From: Palsa-504 sp963787645
GTDB lineage: Bacteria; Actinomycetota; Actinomycetes; Streptosporangiales; Streptosporangiaceae
Length of the DNA: 64,000 nt
Reading direction: 5' to 3'
NCBI GenBank assembly: GCA_963787645.1
Contig: CAWBDS010000001.1
Location: forward strand, 78,194 to 142,193
The stretch's first letter is position 1. Each line of letters opens with the position of its first letter. Both the position numbers and the translations under genes were made by a program. Below, piece after piece: positions 17,456 to 27,339 of the stretch. The notes beneath the pieces were generated by a model that saw only the letters and a list, made by a program, of their open reading frames with translations, made no database searches and was not told the origin of the DNA.

Positions 17456-17647
17456 TTACGCGGCTTCCTGCCCGTTCAGATACTCGTCCATGACTTCTTG
17501 CGGTGTGCGGTACCCGAGCGTGGAGTGGAGACGAGTCCTATTATAGCGGAGCTCGATCCACCGCGCAATATCATCCATGGCGGCCTTACGGGTAATGTAC
17601 GCCGTCCGGTAGACGAGTTCGTTCTTCAGCGTCCCGTTCACCGATTC
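17456..17647 (-). pseudogene. IS3 transposase OrfB, C-terminal piece
   Basis: It reads ESVNGTLKNELVYRTAYITR to YRTPQEVMDEYLNGQEAA, the end of the DDE integrase core and tail of IS3 OrfB. It was cut off from the rest by the IS4 pair at the sequence coding ALSES. Confidence 0.8.
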
Positions 17648-17657
17648 CGACAGGGCG
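17648..17657. repeat. Target-site copy 1 (10 bp) of the IS4-family insertion
   Basis: CGACAGGGCG; the same ten bases recur at 19229-19238 and 20810-20819. Confidence 0.8.
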
Positions 17658-19228
17658 CAATGCCGTTGAATTAAGGCTCTCGGATCCGGGTTTCCACATA
17701 TGCACTGGCGGACACGCCGAAATCTGTGGACAACGCGCTAATAGTTGCCAGGATGACGGTATCTCCCTTAGATTGGCGGAATGCCGGAGATCGTGACCAG
17801 CAGCACCGACATGCCGTCATTCTTGACTGACGCCATTGGGATAGGGACGCTCACCCGACTGGTGCCGCGTGAGCTGGTGGACGAGGTAGTCGCATCCGAA
17901 GGCCGTAAGGAGATCCGCAAGAATAAGCTCCCGGCGCGCGTAATGGTGTATTTCGTGATGGCCATGGCGTTGTTTTACGGCGACTCTTACGAAGAGGTCA
18001 TGCGAAAGCTGGCCGACGGGCTGGATTATATGGGCACATGGCGGAAAGACTGGGAAACACCCAGTCCGGGAGGCCTATGCCACGCCCGGCAGAGACTCGG
18101 CGCGAAGGTAATGCGGGAGCTTTACGAGCGCGTCGCAGTACCGTGCGCGATGCGGTCGACTAAAGGCGCGTGGCTGGCCGGGCGACGCCTGATGGCGGTC
18201 GACGGATTCGGCATGGAAGCCCCGGACAGCGAGGAGAACGCCGGGTACTTCGGGTACGCGGGAAAGAAAGGACGGAGCGCGTTTCCCTTCGTCCGGATGG
18301 GCGCACTGGCGGAATGCGGCACGCACGCGATCGTCGCCGCGGAAATAGGCAGAGACGGAGAGGGCGAGGAGACCCTGACCCGCCGCATCCTGTCGAGCGG
18401 GGCCGTCGAGCCCGGGATGCTCGTCATGGCCGACGCAGGACTGTACAGCTACACGAATTTCAAGATGGTCCTTGACGCCGGCGCCGACGCCCTATTCAGG
18501 GTGGGGGCGAATGTCGAATTGCCCGTCCTGGAATGGTTTACCGACGGCTCTTATCTCTCGTTCATCGCGGATTCGAAGGAGAAGGCCAAGAACTCGTACC
18601 GGCTTCGTCACGGAATGGCGAAGATAACCGACCTTCCTGGGTTCTACGTACGGGTCGTCGATTACGAGATCCCGGACCGGGGAGACGGCGAGGAGATCAT
18701 AACCCTGGTCACCAATATCACAGACCCGAATGAAATCTCGGCTACCGAACTTGCCGTGGCTTATCATCAGCGCTGGGAGGCGGAGCTTGTGTTCGATGAG
18801 CTCAAGACGCACCAGCGCGGCGCGGGGATGATCTTGCGCTCCCGCAAGCCAGAATTGGTTGAGCAGGAGATATGGGGGCTTCTCCTTGCCCACTACGGCA
18901 TACGGCACCTCATGCGCGAAGCCGCCGACCAGGCCGAACTCGATCCGGACAGAATGTCGTTCATCCGCACGCTGCGCGTTATCCGCCGCCAGGTTTCCGG
19001 GCAGGCGGCTTTTTCCCCCTCTGAGACTCGCGAAGGCAGTCCAGGAGGCCATTGAGGAAATCACCGAGAGGCCAAACCCGGCTCGTCGGGAGCGCACCTG
19101 TCCCCGCGCAGTGAAACGCACGCAACATACGGCTTTCCTGATGAAGCGGCGAGAACAGAAGAACATTTCCCACAACTCGCCGCCGACGATCCGCCTGCTC
19201 CATCCCGCAGCCTAATTCAACGGCATTG
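17658..19228 (+). mobile_element. IS4-family element, copy 1 of a tandem pair (1571 bp)
   Basis: It begins CAATGCCGTTGAATTAAGGC and ends with the inverted form, a 16-base perfect terminal repeat (CAATGCCGTTGAATTA) extended by (A)GGCT. Flanks carry the 10-base target copies. It differs from copy 2 by at least one base (G at 17702, C at 19283). Confidence 0.85.
17781..19215 (+). CDS. IS4-family DDE transposase (copy 1), with a frame change near the C-terminus
   Basis: The N-terminal IS4 domain (FLTDAIGIGTLTRLVPRELV) is followed by the DDE core: LMAVDGFGM (first Asp), MLVMADAGLYSY (second Asp) and YHQRWEAELVFDELK, the IS4 Y-x2-R-x3-E-x6-K signature. The first frame stops at 19055 after QAAFSPSETREG. 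The natural tail (LRLAKAVQEAIEEITERPNP to RLLHPAA) is in the next frame and ends at 19215. The switch lies at TTTTTCCCCCT (19010-19020). Either a fixed mutation or +1 frameshifting makes the full protein. Confidence 0.8.
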
Positions 19229-19238
19229 CGACAGGGCG
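19229..19238. repeat. Target-site copy 2, shared between the two IS4-family copies
   Basis: CGACAGGGCG stands alone between the right end of copy 1 and the left end of copy 2. Confidence 0.8.
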
Positions 19239-20809
19239 CAATGCCGTTGAATTAAGGCTCTCGGATCCGGGTTTCCACATATCCACTGGCGGACACGCCG
19301 AAATCTGTGGACAACGCGCTAATAGTTGCCAGGATGACGGTATCTCCCTTAGATTGGCGGAATGCCGGAGATCGTGACCAGCAGCACCGACATGCCGTCA
19401 TTCTTGACTGACGCCATTGGGATAGGGACGCTCACCCGACTGGTGCCGCGTGAGCTGGTGGACGAGGTAGTCGCATCCGAAGGCCGTAAGGAGATCCGCA
19501 AGAATAAGCTCCCGGCGCGCGTAATGGTGTATTTCGTGATGGCCATGGCGTTGTTTTACGGCGACTCTTACGAAGAGGTCATGCGAAAGCTGGCCGACGG
19601 GCTGGATTATATGGGCACATGGCGGAAAGACTGGGAAACACCCAGTCCGGGAGGCCTATGCCACGCCCGGCAGAGACTCGGCGCGAAGGTAATGCGGGAG
19701 CTTTACGAGCGCGTCGCAGTACCGTGCGCGATGCGGTCGACTAAAGGCGCGTGGCTGGCCGGGCGACGCCTGATGGCGGTCGACGGATTCGGCATGGAAG
19801 CCCCGGACAGCGAGGAGAACGCCGGGTACTTCGGGTACGCGGGAAAGAAAGGACGGAGCGCGTTTCCCTTCGTCCGGATGGGCGCACTGGCGGAATGCGG
19901 CACGCACGCGATCGTCGCCGCGGAAATAGGCAGAGACGGAGAGGGCGAGGAGACCCTGACCCGCCGCATCCTGTCGAGCGGGGCCGTCGAGCCCGGGATG
20001 CTCGTCATGGCCGACGCAGGACTGTACAGCTACACGAATTTCAAGATGGTCCTTGACGCCGGCGCCGACGCCCTATTCAGGGTGGGGGCGAATGTCGAAT
20101 TGCCCGTCCTGGAATGGTTTACCGACGGCTCTTATCTCTCGTTCATCGCGGATTCGAAGGAGAAGGCCAAGAACTCGTACCGGCTTCGTCACGGAATGGC
20201 GAAGATAACCGACCTTCCTGGGTTCTACGTACGGGTCGTCGATTACGAGATCCCGGACCGGGGAGACGGCGAGGAGATCATAACCCTGGTCACCAATATC
20301 ACAGACCCGAATGAAATCTCGGCTACCGAACTTGCCGTGGCTTATCATCAGCGCTGGGAGGCGGAGCTTGTGTTCGATGAGCTCAAGACGCACCAGCGCG
20401 GCGCGGGGATGATCTTGCGCTCCCGCAAGCCAGAATTGGTTGAGCAGGAGATATGGGGGCTTCTCCTTGCCCACTACGGCATACGGCACCTCATGCGCGA
20501 AGCCGCCGACCAGGCCGAACTCGATCCGGACAGAATGTCGTTCATCCGCACGCTGCGCGTTATCCGCCGCCAGGTTTCCGGGCAGGCGGCTTTTTCCCCC
20601 TCTGAGACTCGCGAAGGCAGTCCAGGAGGCCATTGAGGAAATCACCGAGAGGCCAAACCCGGCTCGTCGGGAGCGCACCTGTCCCCGCGCAGTGAAACGC
20701 ACGCAACATACGGCTTTCCTGATGAAGCGGCGAGAACAGAAGAACATTTCCCACAACTCGCCGCCGACGATCCGCCTGCTCCATCCCGCAGCCTAATTCA
20801 ACGGCATTG
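19239..20809 (+). mobile_element. IS4-family element, copy 2 of the tandem pair (1571 bp)
   Basis: Same length, ends and orientation as copy 1, displaced by exactly 1581 bases. It is followed by the third target copy at 20810-20819. Confidence 0.85.
19362..20796 (+). CDS. IS4-family DDE transposase (copy 2), same frame change
   Basis: The protein is identical to that of copy 1 over all 424 residues of the first frame, and the tail in the next frame is also the same, ending at 20796. Because both copies share the frame change at the T5C5 run, it predates the duplication or is a normal feature of the element. Confidence 0.8.
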
Positions 20810-20819
20810 CGACAGGGCG
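20810..20819. repeat. Target-site copy 3 of the IS4-family pair
   Basis: CGACAGGGCG, followed by the interrupted IS3 OrfB sequence. Confidence 0.8.
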
Positions 20820-21055
20820 TTATCGTAGCAGATCCCTGTACGGCCGACGGACTGCGTTATCCCGTTCTCCTTCAGCACGTTCGCGAACTGCGCCGAGGTG
20901 TAGTTGCTTCCGCGGTCGGAATGGAATACGGCGCCTTCCGGGAGGTCCAGGTTACGGGCGGCCATCTCGATAGCACGGGAAATAAGCGGTGTCTTGTAGT
21001 TGTCGTCCATGGCCCACCCGACGATCTTGCGTGTCGCGCAATCGATGACTGTCGC
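20820..21055 (-). pseudogene. IS3 transposase OrfB, middle piece
   Basis: It reads ATVIDCATRKIVGWAMDDNY then GAVFHSDRGSNYTSAQFANV and QSVGRTGICYDNAL: the region around the first and second acidic residues of the DDE core. It is bounded on the left by the IS4 pair and on the right by the Tn554-like element. Confidence 0.8.
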
Positions 21056-21067
21056 GATTATGTGGAA

Positions 21068-23447
21068 TCAGATTGACAACGTATTGCCCGTTTTGCCGTG
21101 CCGGACGTCGGCAATCGGGAGCATGGTGGCCGATTGCGGGATGCCGATCTGCCGTGGGGTCGGTCCTGCCGGGGTCGGGATGTCGGCCAGTCGTTCCAGG
21201 AGAGAGCCCAGGGCGGTGTGCCCGTCGTCGACGGCGGCGCGCTCGTCATCGGTGAGCGGGATCGTGGCCATCATGTGCTGCAGGTTGGCGCGGGCTTCGA
21301 GAAGCTGCGCTTTGGCGGAGTCCTTGGGCGTGTAGAAGTCGCAGCGGGCGCATGCCATCCGGTGCGGGCACTGCTCGAAGAAGGTGTAGGAGCAGTATCC
21401 GTGGCCGAGGTCGTAGTGCTGCCACGGCTGGCCGTCGCCGGCAGCGCCGGAGGCGACGGCGTCCCGGTCGAGCAGGACTTCGATGGTGCGGATGTTGCGG
21501 GCGAAGTACCCGGCCTCGGTGTAGGCCTTCGACAGCGTGTTCGGCGTGATCTTGGCGTAGTGCTGGGTGCTGGCGGGGTCCTTGTGGCCGAGCCAGGCTT
21601 GCAGCTCGAACAGCGTCATCGGTTCCTTGGCGTTGTAGAGCTGGCTGGCGATGGTGGATCTGGCCCGGTGGCTGGTGATGTTGCCGCGGACGTCCGCGGC
21701 CGGGACGCCGGCCTTGGCGCATAGCGCCGGGATGATCGTGTGGTTGATGTAGTCCCGGGCGACGGGCTGGGCGCGGACGGAGAACAGCACGTGCGCATGC
21801 TCGCTGGTCTTGCGGTCCAGGCGGGCTGGCTGGGCGGGCCGGACGGACTGCCAGGCCTCGATGGCCTGCCCGACGAGCGGGTCGATGGGCTTGGTGAACG
21901 CGGTGCCGGTCTTGTGGACCGGCACGTCGAGCAGGCAGACGGCCTCATCTGCCAGGACGTCGCGGGCGTCGCCGGGAATGGGCTGGCCGTCGTGCTGCCA
22001 GCGGATGCAGCCCACCCGCAGCCGGGTGATCTCGTCGCTGCGCAGCCCGGAGAACAGCCAGGTCAGGGTGATGGCGCGGATGAGTTCCATCGGGTAGTAG
22101 GAGTCGGCGCAGCCCGGCAGGTCGGCGGCTTCGAGGTTGAGCCCGGCCCACAGCAGCTTGGCCCAGATGTCGTCGGCGATGACCCGCGGGTCGGTGCCGA
22201 TCAGGGCGTTGATGCTGCGCGGGACCGCGAGTGCCCGGGCCGGGTCGAACCGGCGGGGGAACCATTCCCATTCCTGGCAGTCGCGGAAGAACATCCGGGT
22301 GGCCATCAGCACGTGGGCCTTGGTGCGCGGCGAGATCGGCTTCCCGGCGCGGGCGTGGATGTGGTCGCGGCGCTGGACGTAGTTGCCGACTGTCATGCGG
22401 TCCACGGCGGCGACCCAGGCGGCGCAGGTCTGCCGGGTCCACTGGCCGGGTTCGGTGATCTGCGGATGCTCGGCGGCCAGCCACCGTCCGGCTTTGGCCA
22501 TGATGGTGCGCACCGTGGCGCGGACCCTCGGGGTCAGCGCCGAGGTGGCGTGCCACCGCTCGACCCATCCGGCCCATGCAGGGCTGGTTCCCTCGATGCC
22601 GGGCGCGTGGTTATAGCCAGGGCGCACTGGCGGATCACAGCAGCCGAGCGAGGCGGCCACGCGCTGCAGCGCATAAAGCATCTCGGTATACCGGCCGGTG
22701 CTGGCCGGGTGGTCGCGCAGCGCCTGGAACGCCTCGGTGGTCAGGTCTTCCAGCCGCGGGCTGCGGTTGATCAGCAGGGCCTGGCTGAAGATGCCGCGCA
22801 GCCGGTGCCGGGTGCGCAGCGGGTTCCGGTAGCCCCACTCATCGAGGATCCCCGCGACCTGGCTGATCGCAGGACTCGACGGCGTTCTCGCCGAAGACCA
22901 GCCCGGCTAGGTGCAGGCGGTTGAAGTTGCCCAGCTGCTGGAAGCCGGTGAACCCGCCGAGCAGGTAGGCAAGAGCGACCAGGAACGGGCGCACGGTGGT
23001 CTCCGTCGGCAGCGTCCTGGCGTCGAGGAACTCCTTGCTGCTGGAGCCGGCCAGCCGGGCCCACTCCCACGGCGTCCATGCCCAGTACGAGCGGCCGGTG
23101 TCCGCGCAGTGCTGCAGGACGATGGCGACCGCCTGCGCCCCGGCCCGCCGGAACTTGGGGTCATCGTCGTGATGCAGGGCCGCGCGGGCCGCATCGAGCG
23201 GCACTACCAGGCGCGAGATCGCGTTCCAGTGCCGCGCGGTCCGCCGCGGGATCCCGGTCGCCCGGTTGCGGCGCAGGCTGACAGGAGCTCTTGGGGAGCA
23301 GTTATGAACAGCGCGGCCGATGGCGAGGATGGCGGCGGCTTCGCCGCCGAGCAGCTCGCGCCTGCGGTCCCAGCCCCGGTCCTCGATGCCGAAGCTCCAG
23401 CCAGCACGGCCGCCGCCCGCCCGGGCCGGCGACGGCCTGGCGTTCAT
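21068..23447 (-). pseudogene. tnpB: TnpB-like tyrosine recombinase of the Tn554-like element, frameshifted
   Basis: The start ATG 23447 overlaps the tnpA stop. The first frame runs to GLVFGENAVES near 22873; the second frame continues AISQVAGILDEWGYRNPLRT to 21068. The joined protein is about 790 residues. The recombinase core has WLFSGLRSDEITRLRVG (catalytic Arg), NITSHRARSTIASQLYNA (HxxR) and LGHKDPASTQHYAKI (His and Tyr). A C-terminal Cys/His cluster (CSYTFFEQCPHRMACARCDF) is probably a zinc site. One base change near 22873 breaks the gene. Confidence 0.75.
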
Positions 23448-24511
23448 GCTGCGCCCCCGCCGGCACCGGCGGCCGACCCGGTGAGCATCTGGACCCGCCA
23501 GGCATGGATGTGCGTCATCGACGAGTTCAGCTTCTCTGCCAGGTCCCGGCCGGACAGGTGAATGTAGCGCAGCGTCGAGTCCGTCGAACGGTGCCCGGCG
23601 AAGGTGGCGATCGCGTGTACCTCCCAGCCCATCCGGGCCAGGTCGGTCAGGCACAGGTGCCGGGTCGTGTGGGTGGAGAACCGGGGCACCCCGGCCGCCA
23701 GCGCGGCCCGCCGGACCACCTTCGACCACGTCCACAAGGTCAGCGGCTCGGCCAGGTTGCGCCGCGACTCCGACAAGAACAACGGGCCGCGTGCCCGGCT
23801 GATCGCCGACCGGCGCCGCAGGTACTCCGACAGCAGCAGCCCGGTCGGCGCCGAGTACGGTACCACCCGCTCCCGCCGGGTCTTGGTCGTCTCGGCCCGC
23901 ACCCGGATCGTGCGGTGCGCCGGGTCCAGGTCATCGGTGCGCAGCGAGCACAGCTCCTCCCGGCGCAGCGCCGCGTCATAGGCCAGCGCGAGCATCACCC
24001 GGTTGCGGACCGGCTCGGCGCGGAAGACCTCCAGAACCTGCCGCCACTCGGCCTCGCCCGGGATCCACGGCAGCTTTTCCATCCGCGGCACCAGCGGCCG
24101 GGAGGTCCCGCCGCCGAACCGGCGGCCGGGCGTATAGGCACCGCGCCCCACCGGGTTCGAGTCGCGGACGCCCTCCTCGACGAGGAAGTCGTAAAACAGC
24201 CGCACCGGCACCAGCCGCTGCTGCAACGTGGCGTTCGACAGCCCGGCTCCGGAGTCCAGCACGACCACGTTCCCGCCGCGCCGGCCCGGCCGGGTCCTCA
24301 GCCCCCGCACGAACCCGGCGACATCAGCGCGGGTCGCCGTCAGCGGGTCGATCCCGTCGCGCTCGCACAGCTCCAGGTACTCGGCAAGGCCGCGCGCATA
24401 CGCGTCGATCGTCCGCGGTGCCCGCCCCAGGTCAGCCCAGATCCCCAGCCACTCAGCCGCCCGCTCGTGCCGCCCCAGAACCGGCCATTTGCCGGCCAAC
24501 GCCGCATCCAT
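23444..24511 (-). CDS. tnpA: TnpA-like tyrosine recombinase of the Tn554-like element
   Basis: The 355-residue protein has an N-terminal SAM-like DNA-binding domain (GRAPRTIDAYARGLAEYLEL) and a catalytic domain with LAYDAALRREELCSL (Arg), TKTRRERVVPYS (Lys region), FSTHTTRHLCLTDLAR (HxxR) and FAGHRSTDSTLRYIHL (His, Tyr). The length matches Tn554 TnpA. ATG 24511 is used; a TTG at 24520 behind GGGGG is in frame. The stop overlaps the tnpB start. Confidence 0.8.
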   Translation of the reverse strand: MDAALAGKWPVLGRHERAAEWLGIWADLGRAPRTIDAYARGLAEYLELCERDGIDPLTATRADVAGFVRGLRTRPGRRGGNVVVLDSGAGLSNATLQQRLVPVRLFYDFLVEEGVRDSNPVGRGAYTPGRRFGGGTSRPLVPRMEKLPWIPGEAEWRQVLEVFRAEPVRNRVMLALAYDAALRREELCSLRTDDLDPAHRTIRVRAETTKTRRERVVPYSAPTGLLLSEYLRRRSAISRARGPLFLSESRRNLAEPLTLWTWSKVVRRAALAAGVPRFSTHTTRHLCLTDLARMGWEVHAIATFAGHRSTDSTLRYIHLSGRDLAEKLNSSMTHIHAWRVQMLTGSAAGAGGGAA

Positions 24512-24608
24512 CCCCCGCAAGACCCCCGTCCCCGTCAGCTTGCGGAGACGCTATCGCGGACGTTAAGCACTCACGCAGTGACACGCCACGGTGATTCCAC
24601 GTAACTGA

Positions 24609-25079
24609 TAGATAGACCCAGCCTTCCCAGGTATCGATATACGTGATGTCGCCGACCATTTTCCGGCCGGGCTCATCCGCAGTGAAATCACGGTTCACCA
24701 GGTCCGGGATCGGCCCGGCCTGGCCGTCCTGCTCGGTCAGCGAGTGCCGCCAGGGCTTCGGCTGGCAAGGCTCAAGGCCCAGCTCGCGCATGAGGCCGCG
24801 GACCAGCTCAGGGCAGCACTGCTCGCCACCGCGGACCAGGACGGCGTGCATCCGCCGGTACCCGTACTCCTCGTTATTCGCCTCGAACAGCGCCTTTACC
24901 TTGATTTTCAGTAGCTCGCGCCTTTTCGCGGCCGTGCTCTGCGGCCGCGACTTCCATTCGTAGTACCCGGACTTTGATACTTCCAGCCATTCGCACAGCT
25001 GGGTGATCGTCGGAGCGCATGCCTCATCCCCGGCCAGGGTGGCGCATTCCGCATCGATGAACGCGTATTTCGTGCTCAC
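24609..25079 (-). pseudogene. IS3 transposase OrfB, N-terminal piece
   Basis: The GTG start overlaps the OrfA stop (GTGA). It holds the HTH_21 region (YGYRRMHAVLVRGGEQ) and the start of the integrase core (RKMVGDITYIDTWEGWVYL), then is cut by the Tn554-like element. Confidence 0.8.
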
Positions 25080-25366
25080 CGGTGCTCCTTCGCGAAATAC
25101 GCCGCAGCTTTTCTGAGGAAAGTCACCTCCATTTCCAGCTCCCGGTTGCGGCGCTCGAGCTCACGCATCCGCTCGCCATCCGGCATTCCTGCCGGAAGAG
25201 GCTGCCCGGCGCACTGCTTCCGGTATGCTTTCACCCAAAAGCCGAGAGTGGTGTCGTTTACTCCGAGTTCCCGCGCTACCTGCGCGATCGGCAGGGAGTT
25301 ATCGACCACCTTCATTGCGGCCTGCTCCTTGAATTCAGGAGTGTATCGTTTCGCTTTTTCCGGCAC
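25076..25366 (-). CDS. IS3 OrfA (HTH_Tnp_1 protein)
   Basis: The 96-residue protein KRYTPEFKEQAAMKVVDNSL has the helix-turn-helix region typical of IS3 OrfA and a leucine-zipper-like end (MRELERRNRELEMEVTFLRK). It ends in a GTGA overlap with OrfB. It appears intact. Confidence 0.85.
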   Translation of the reverse strand: MPEKAKRYTPEFKEQAAMKVVDNSLPIAQVARELGVNDTTLGFWVKAYRKQCAGQPLPAGMPDGERMRELERRNRELEMEVTFLRKAAAYFAKEHR

Positions 25367-25449
25367 TCGTTCCCGTTCCTTTCCAGGAGAATCCTATTGG
25401 ATCCCTGTCCGGGAACGGTGGGGCACCTCAGCTTGAGGAGGAACCAGCC

Positions 25450-27339
25450 TTGACCAGCAGCGAAAGTAACCCGGCCGACTTCAGCCCGCACGTGCTCCGT
25501 GAGTACGCGCTAGTGGCCGACGGCGAACGGGGCGGCCTGATCGGCCCGCACGGCGAGCTCACGTGGATGTGCGCGCCGCACTGGCATTCCGATGGGGTGT
25601 TCTCGGCGCTGATCGGCGGTAGCGGGGTTTACGCGGTTACCCCGGCCGATCGCCGGCATGTGTGGGGCGGGTTCTACGAACCGGGAAGCATGAGCTGGCA
25701 CAGCCGCTGGACTACCACAGACGCGGTGATCGAGTGCCGGGAGGCCCTGGCGTTTCCCGGTGACCCTGACCGTGCCGTGCTGCTGCGGCAGATCTGCGCG
25801 GTGCAGGGGAACGCCAGAGTGCGGGTCGTGCTCGAGCCGCGGGCCGGGTTCGGCCGGCACGGCACCTCGGGCCTGTCCCGCGACGGGGACATCTGGTCCG
25901 GTACGAGCGGAAAGCTGCGCTGGCGCTGGCAGGGCGGCGGCCAGTCCCGTCCGCACTCTGTGAACCACGGGCGGGGCGAACTGCTGCTGCTGGACTTGAC
26001 CGTGCCCGCCGGCGGCCGGCACGACCTGATCCTGGAGATCAGCGAGGGTTCCCTCATCGGGGACCCGCCGGACCCGGCCGCGACCTGGGACGCCACCGAG
26101 TCCGCCTGGGCACGGAGGCGCCCGTCGCTGGAACAGACCATTGCCCCCCGGGACGCCCAGCACGCGTGGGCGGTCTTGCGCGGCTTGACCGGCGCGGGCG
26201 GCGGCATGGTCGCGGCCGCGACGATGAGCCTGCCGGAACGGGCCGAGGGCGGCCGCAACTACGACTACCGGTACGCCTGGATCCGCGACCAGGCCTACGC
26301 CGGGATCGCCGCGGCCAGCGCTGGCGTGCCGGAGTTGCTCGATGCTGCGGCCAAGTTCGCCACCGCGCGGCTGCTAGACGACGGGCCGGAGCTCAAGCCC
26401 GCCTACACTGTCACCGGCGACCCGGTGCCGCCCGAGCACTCGCTGAACCTGCCAGGTTACCCGGGTTGCACCGACAAGACCGGCAACTCGGTGACCAATC
26501 AGTTCCAGCTCGACGCGTTCGGGGAGGCTCTCCAGTTGCTGGCCACCGCCGCCCGGCTGGGTCGGCTAGGCCCGGACGGCTGGCAGGCCGCCCGCGTCGC
26601 CGTCGATGCCATCGCCAGACGCTGGCCCAAGCCCGACGCGGGCATCTGGGAACTGGAGGACAAGTACTGGACCCATTCGCGGCTGGCCTGCGTGGCAGGA
26701 CTGCGCGCCATCGCCGCGGTGCCGTCGGCGGGAACCGCACTCCGCGACTGCGCCGTACTGGCCGACACTATCCTGGCGGAAACGGCCAAGTCAGCCACCC
26801 ACCAGGACGGCTACTGGCAGCGCGGCCTGGACGACCCGCGGCCGGACGCGGCCCTCCTGCTGCCCGCGGTCCGCGGCGCCCTGCCCGCCTCCGACCCGCG
26901 GACTCTCGCCACCCTGAGCGCGGTCCGCGATCAGCTGGTCGAGGAGGAGTATGTCTACCGGTTCCGTCACGACGAGCGCCCGCTCGGCGATGCCGAAGGC
27001 GCGTTCCTGCTGTGCGGGTTCATGATGGCCCTGGCCGAGCATCAGCAGGGCAACGAGCTGGCGGCGATCCGCTACTTCGAGCGCAACCGCGCCGCGTGCG
27101 GGCCGCCGGGGCTGCTGTCCGAGGAATACAACGTCGTCCAGCACCAGCTCCGCGGCAACCTGCCGCAGGCGTTCGTGCACGCCCTCCTGCTGGAGTGCGC
27201 GACCAGGCTAGGGGGTTGTTCAGATCCTGTGGGTGCCGAGAACTTATGCCACCACGCGACAGTCATGAATCACGCCTCCGGCGTTAGCGATCCGGGCCGC
27301 CTGCCCTTGCTTTCACCCTTGTCGCGGAGCTTCCGGTAG
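25450..27339 (+). CDS. Glycoside hydrolase family 15 protein (glucoamylase/trehalase-like)
   Basis: TTG 25450 follows GAGGAGG. The N-terminal beta-sandwich region (YALVADGERGGLIGPHGELT) is followed by the (alpha/alpha)6 barrel with NYDYRYAWIRDQAYA and GLLSEEYNVVQHQLRGNLPQAFVHALLLECATRL, where Glu in LLSEEY is the usual catalytic base region. Members hydrolyse alpha-glucans or trehalose. After ATRLGG the last 40 residues are not GH15-like and come from foreign sequence (see the remnant at 27270), so only the extreme C-terminus seems replaced. It may be active. Confidence 0.8.
   Translation: MTSSESNPADFSPHVLREYALVADGERGGLIGPHGELTWMCAPHWHSDGVFSALIGGSGVYAVTPADRRHVWGGFYEPGSMSWHSRWTTTDAVIECREALAFPGDPDRAVLLRQICAVQGNARVRVVLEPRAGFGRHGTSGLSRDGDIWSGTSGKLRWRWQGGGQSRPHSVNHGRGELLLLDLTVPAGGRHDLILEISEGSLIGDPPDPAATWDATESAWARRRPSLEQTIAPRDAQHAWAVLRGLTGAGGGMVAAATMSLPERAEGGRNYDYRYAWIRDQAYAGIAAASAGVPELLDAAAKFATARLLDDGPELKPAYTVTGDPVPPEHSLNLPGYPGCTDKTGNSVTNQFQLDAFGEALQLLATAARLGRLGPDGWQAARVAVDAIARRWPKPDAGIWELEDKYWTHSRLACVAGLRAIAAVPSAGTALRDCAVLADTILAETAKSATHQDGYWQRGLDDPRPDAALLLPAVRGALPASDPRTLATLSAVRDQLVEEEYVYRFRHDERPLGDAEGAFLLCGFMMALAEHQQGNELAAIRYFERNRAACGPPGLLSEEYNVVQHQLRGNLPQAFVHALLLECATRLGGCSDPVGAENLCHHATVMNHASGVSDPGRLPLLSPLSRSFR

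Larger units (their letters stand above)
21056..24608 (-). mobile_element. Tn554-like transposon with two tyrosine recombinases
   Basis: Borders are set by rejoining the IS3 OrfB frame (VYL|ATVID). The ends share TTA(T/C)GTGGAATCA in inverted orientation (21058-21070 on the left, about 24592-24605 on the right). The outermost bases differ and there is no target duplication, as in Tn554, which carries flanking bases from its previous site. tnpA and tnpB overlap by ATGA; no tnpC is present. The tnpB stop (21068-21070) lies inside the left terminal repeat. Size is about 3.55 kb. Confidence 0.7.
17420..25426 (-). mobile_element. IS3-family element split by two later insertions
   Basis: Ends: TGCCCCACGTTTTCCGGACA... 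(17420-17443) and its imperfect inverted match at 25403-25426 (24 bases, about four mismatches). OrfA and OrfB lie on the minus strand. Removing the IS4 pair (17648-20809 with two target copies) and the Tn554-like element (21056-24608) leaves about 1.29 kb, the normal IS3 size, and OrfB then reads through ...WVYL-ATVIDCATRKIVGWA... and ...CYDNALSESVNGTLKNE.... It inserted between the MFS and GH15 genes. I could not identify a clear target duplication. Confidence 0.8.

Noticed and set aside
21740..24604. Long plus-strand frames over the Tn554-like element (394, 216 and 437 codons).
   Set aside because: They oppose the recombinase genes, whose catalytic motifs are clear on the minus strand.
17412..25438. 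GCTTGAG on both sides of the IS3 element as a target duplication.
   Set aside because: The copies are not adjacent to the terminal repeats in the same way (0-1 base on the left, 5 bases on the right), and IS3 elements make 3-4 base duplications. It is probably chance.
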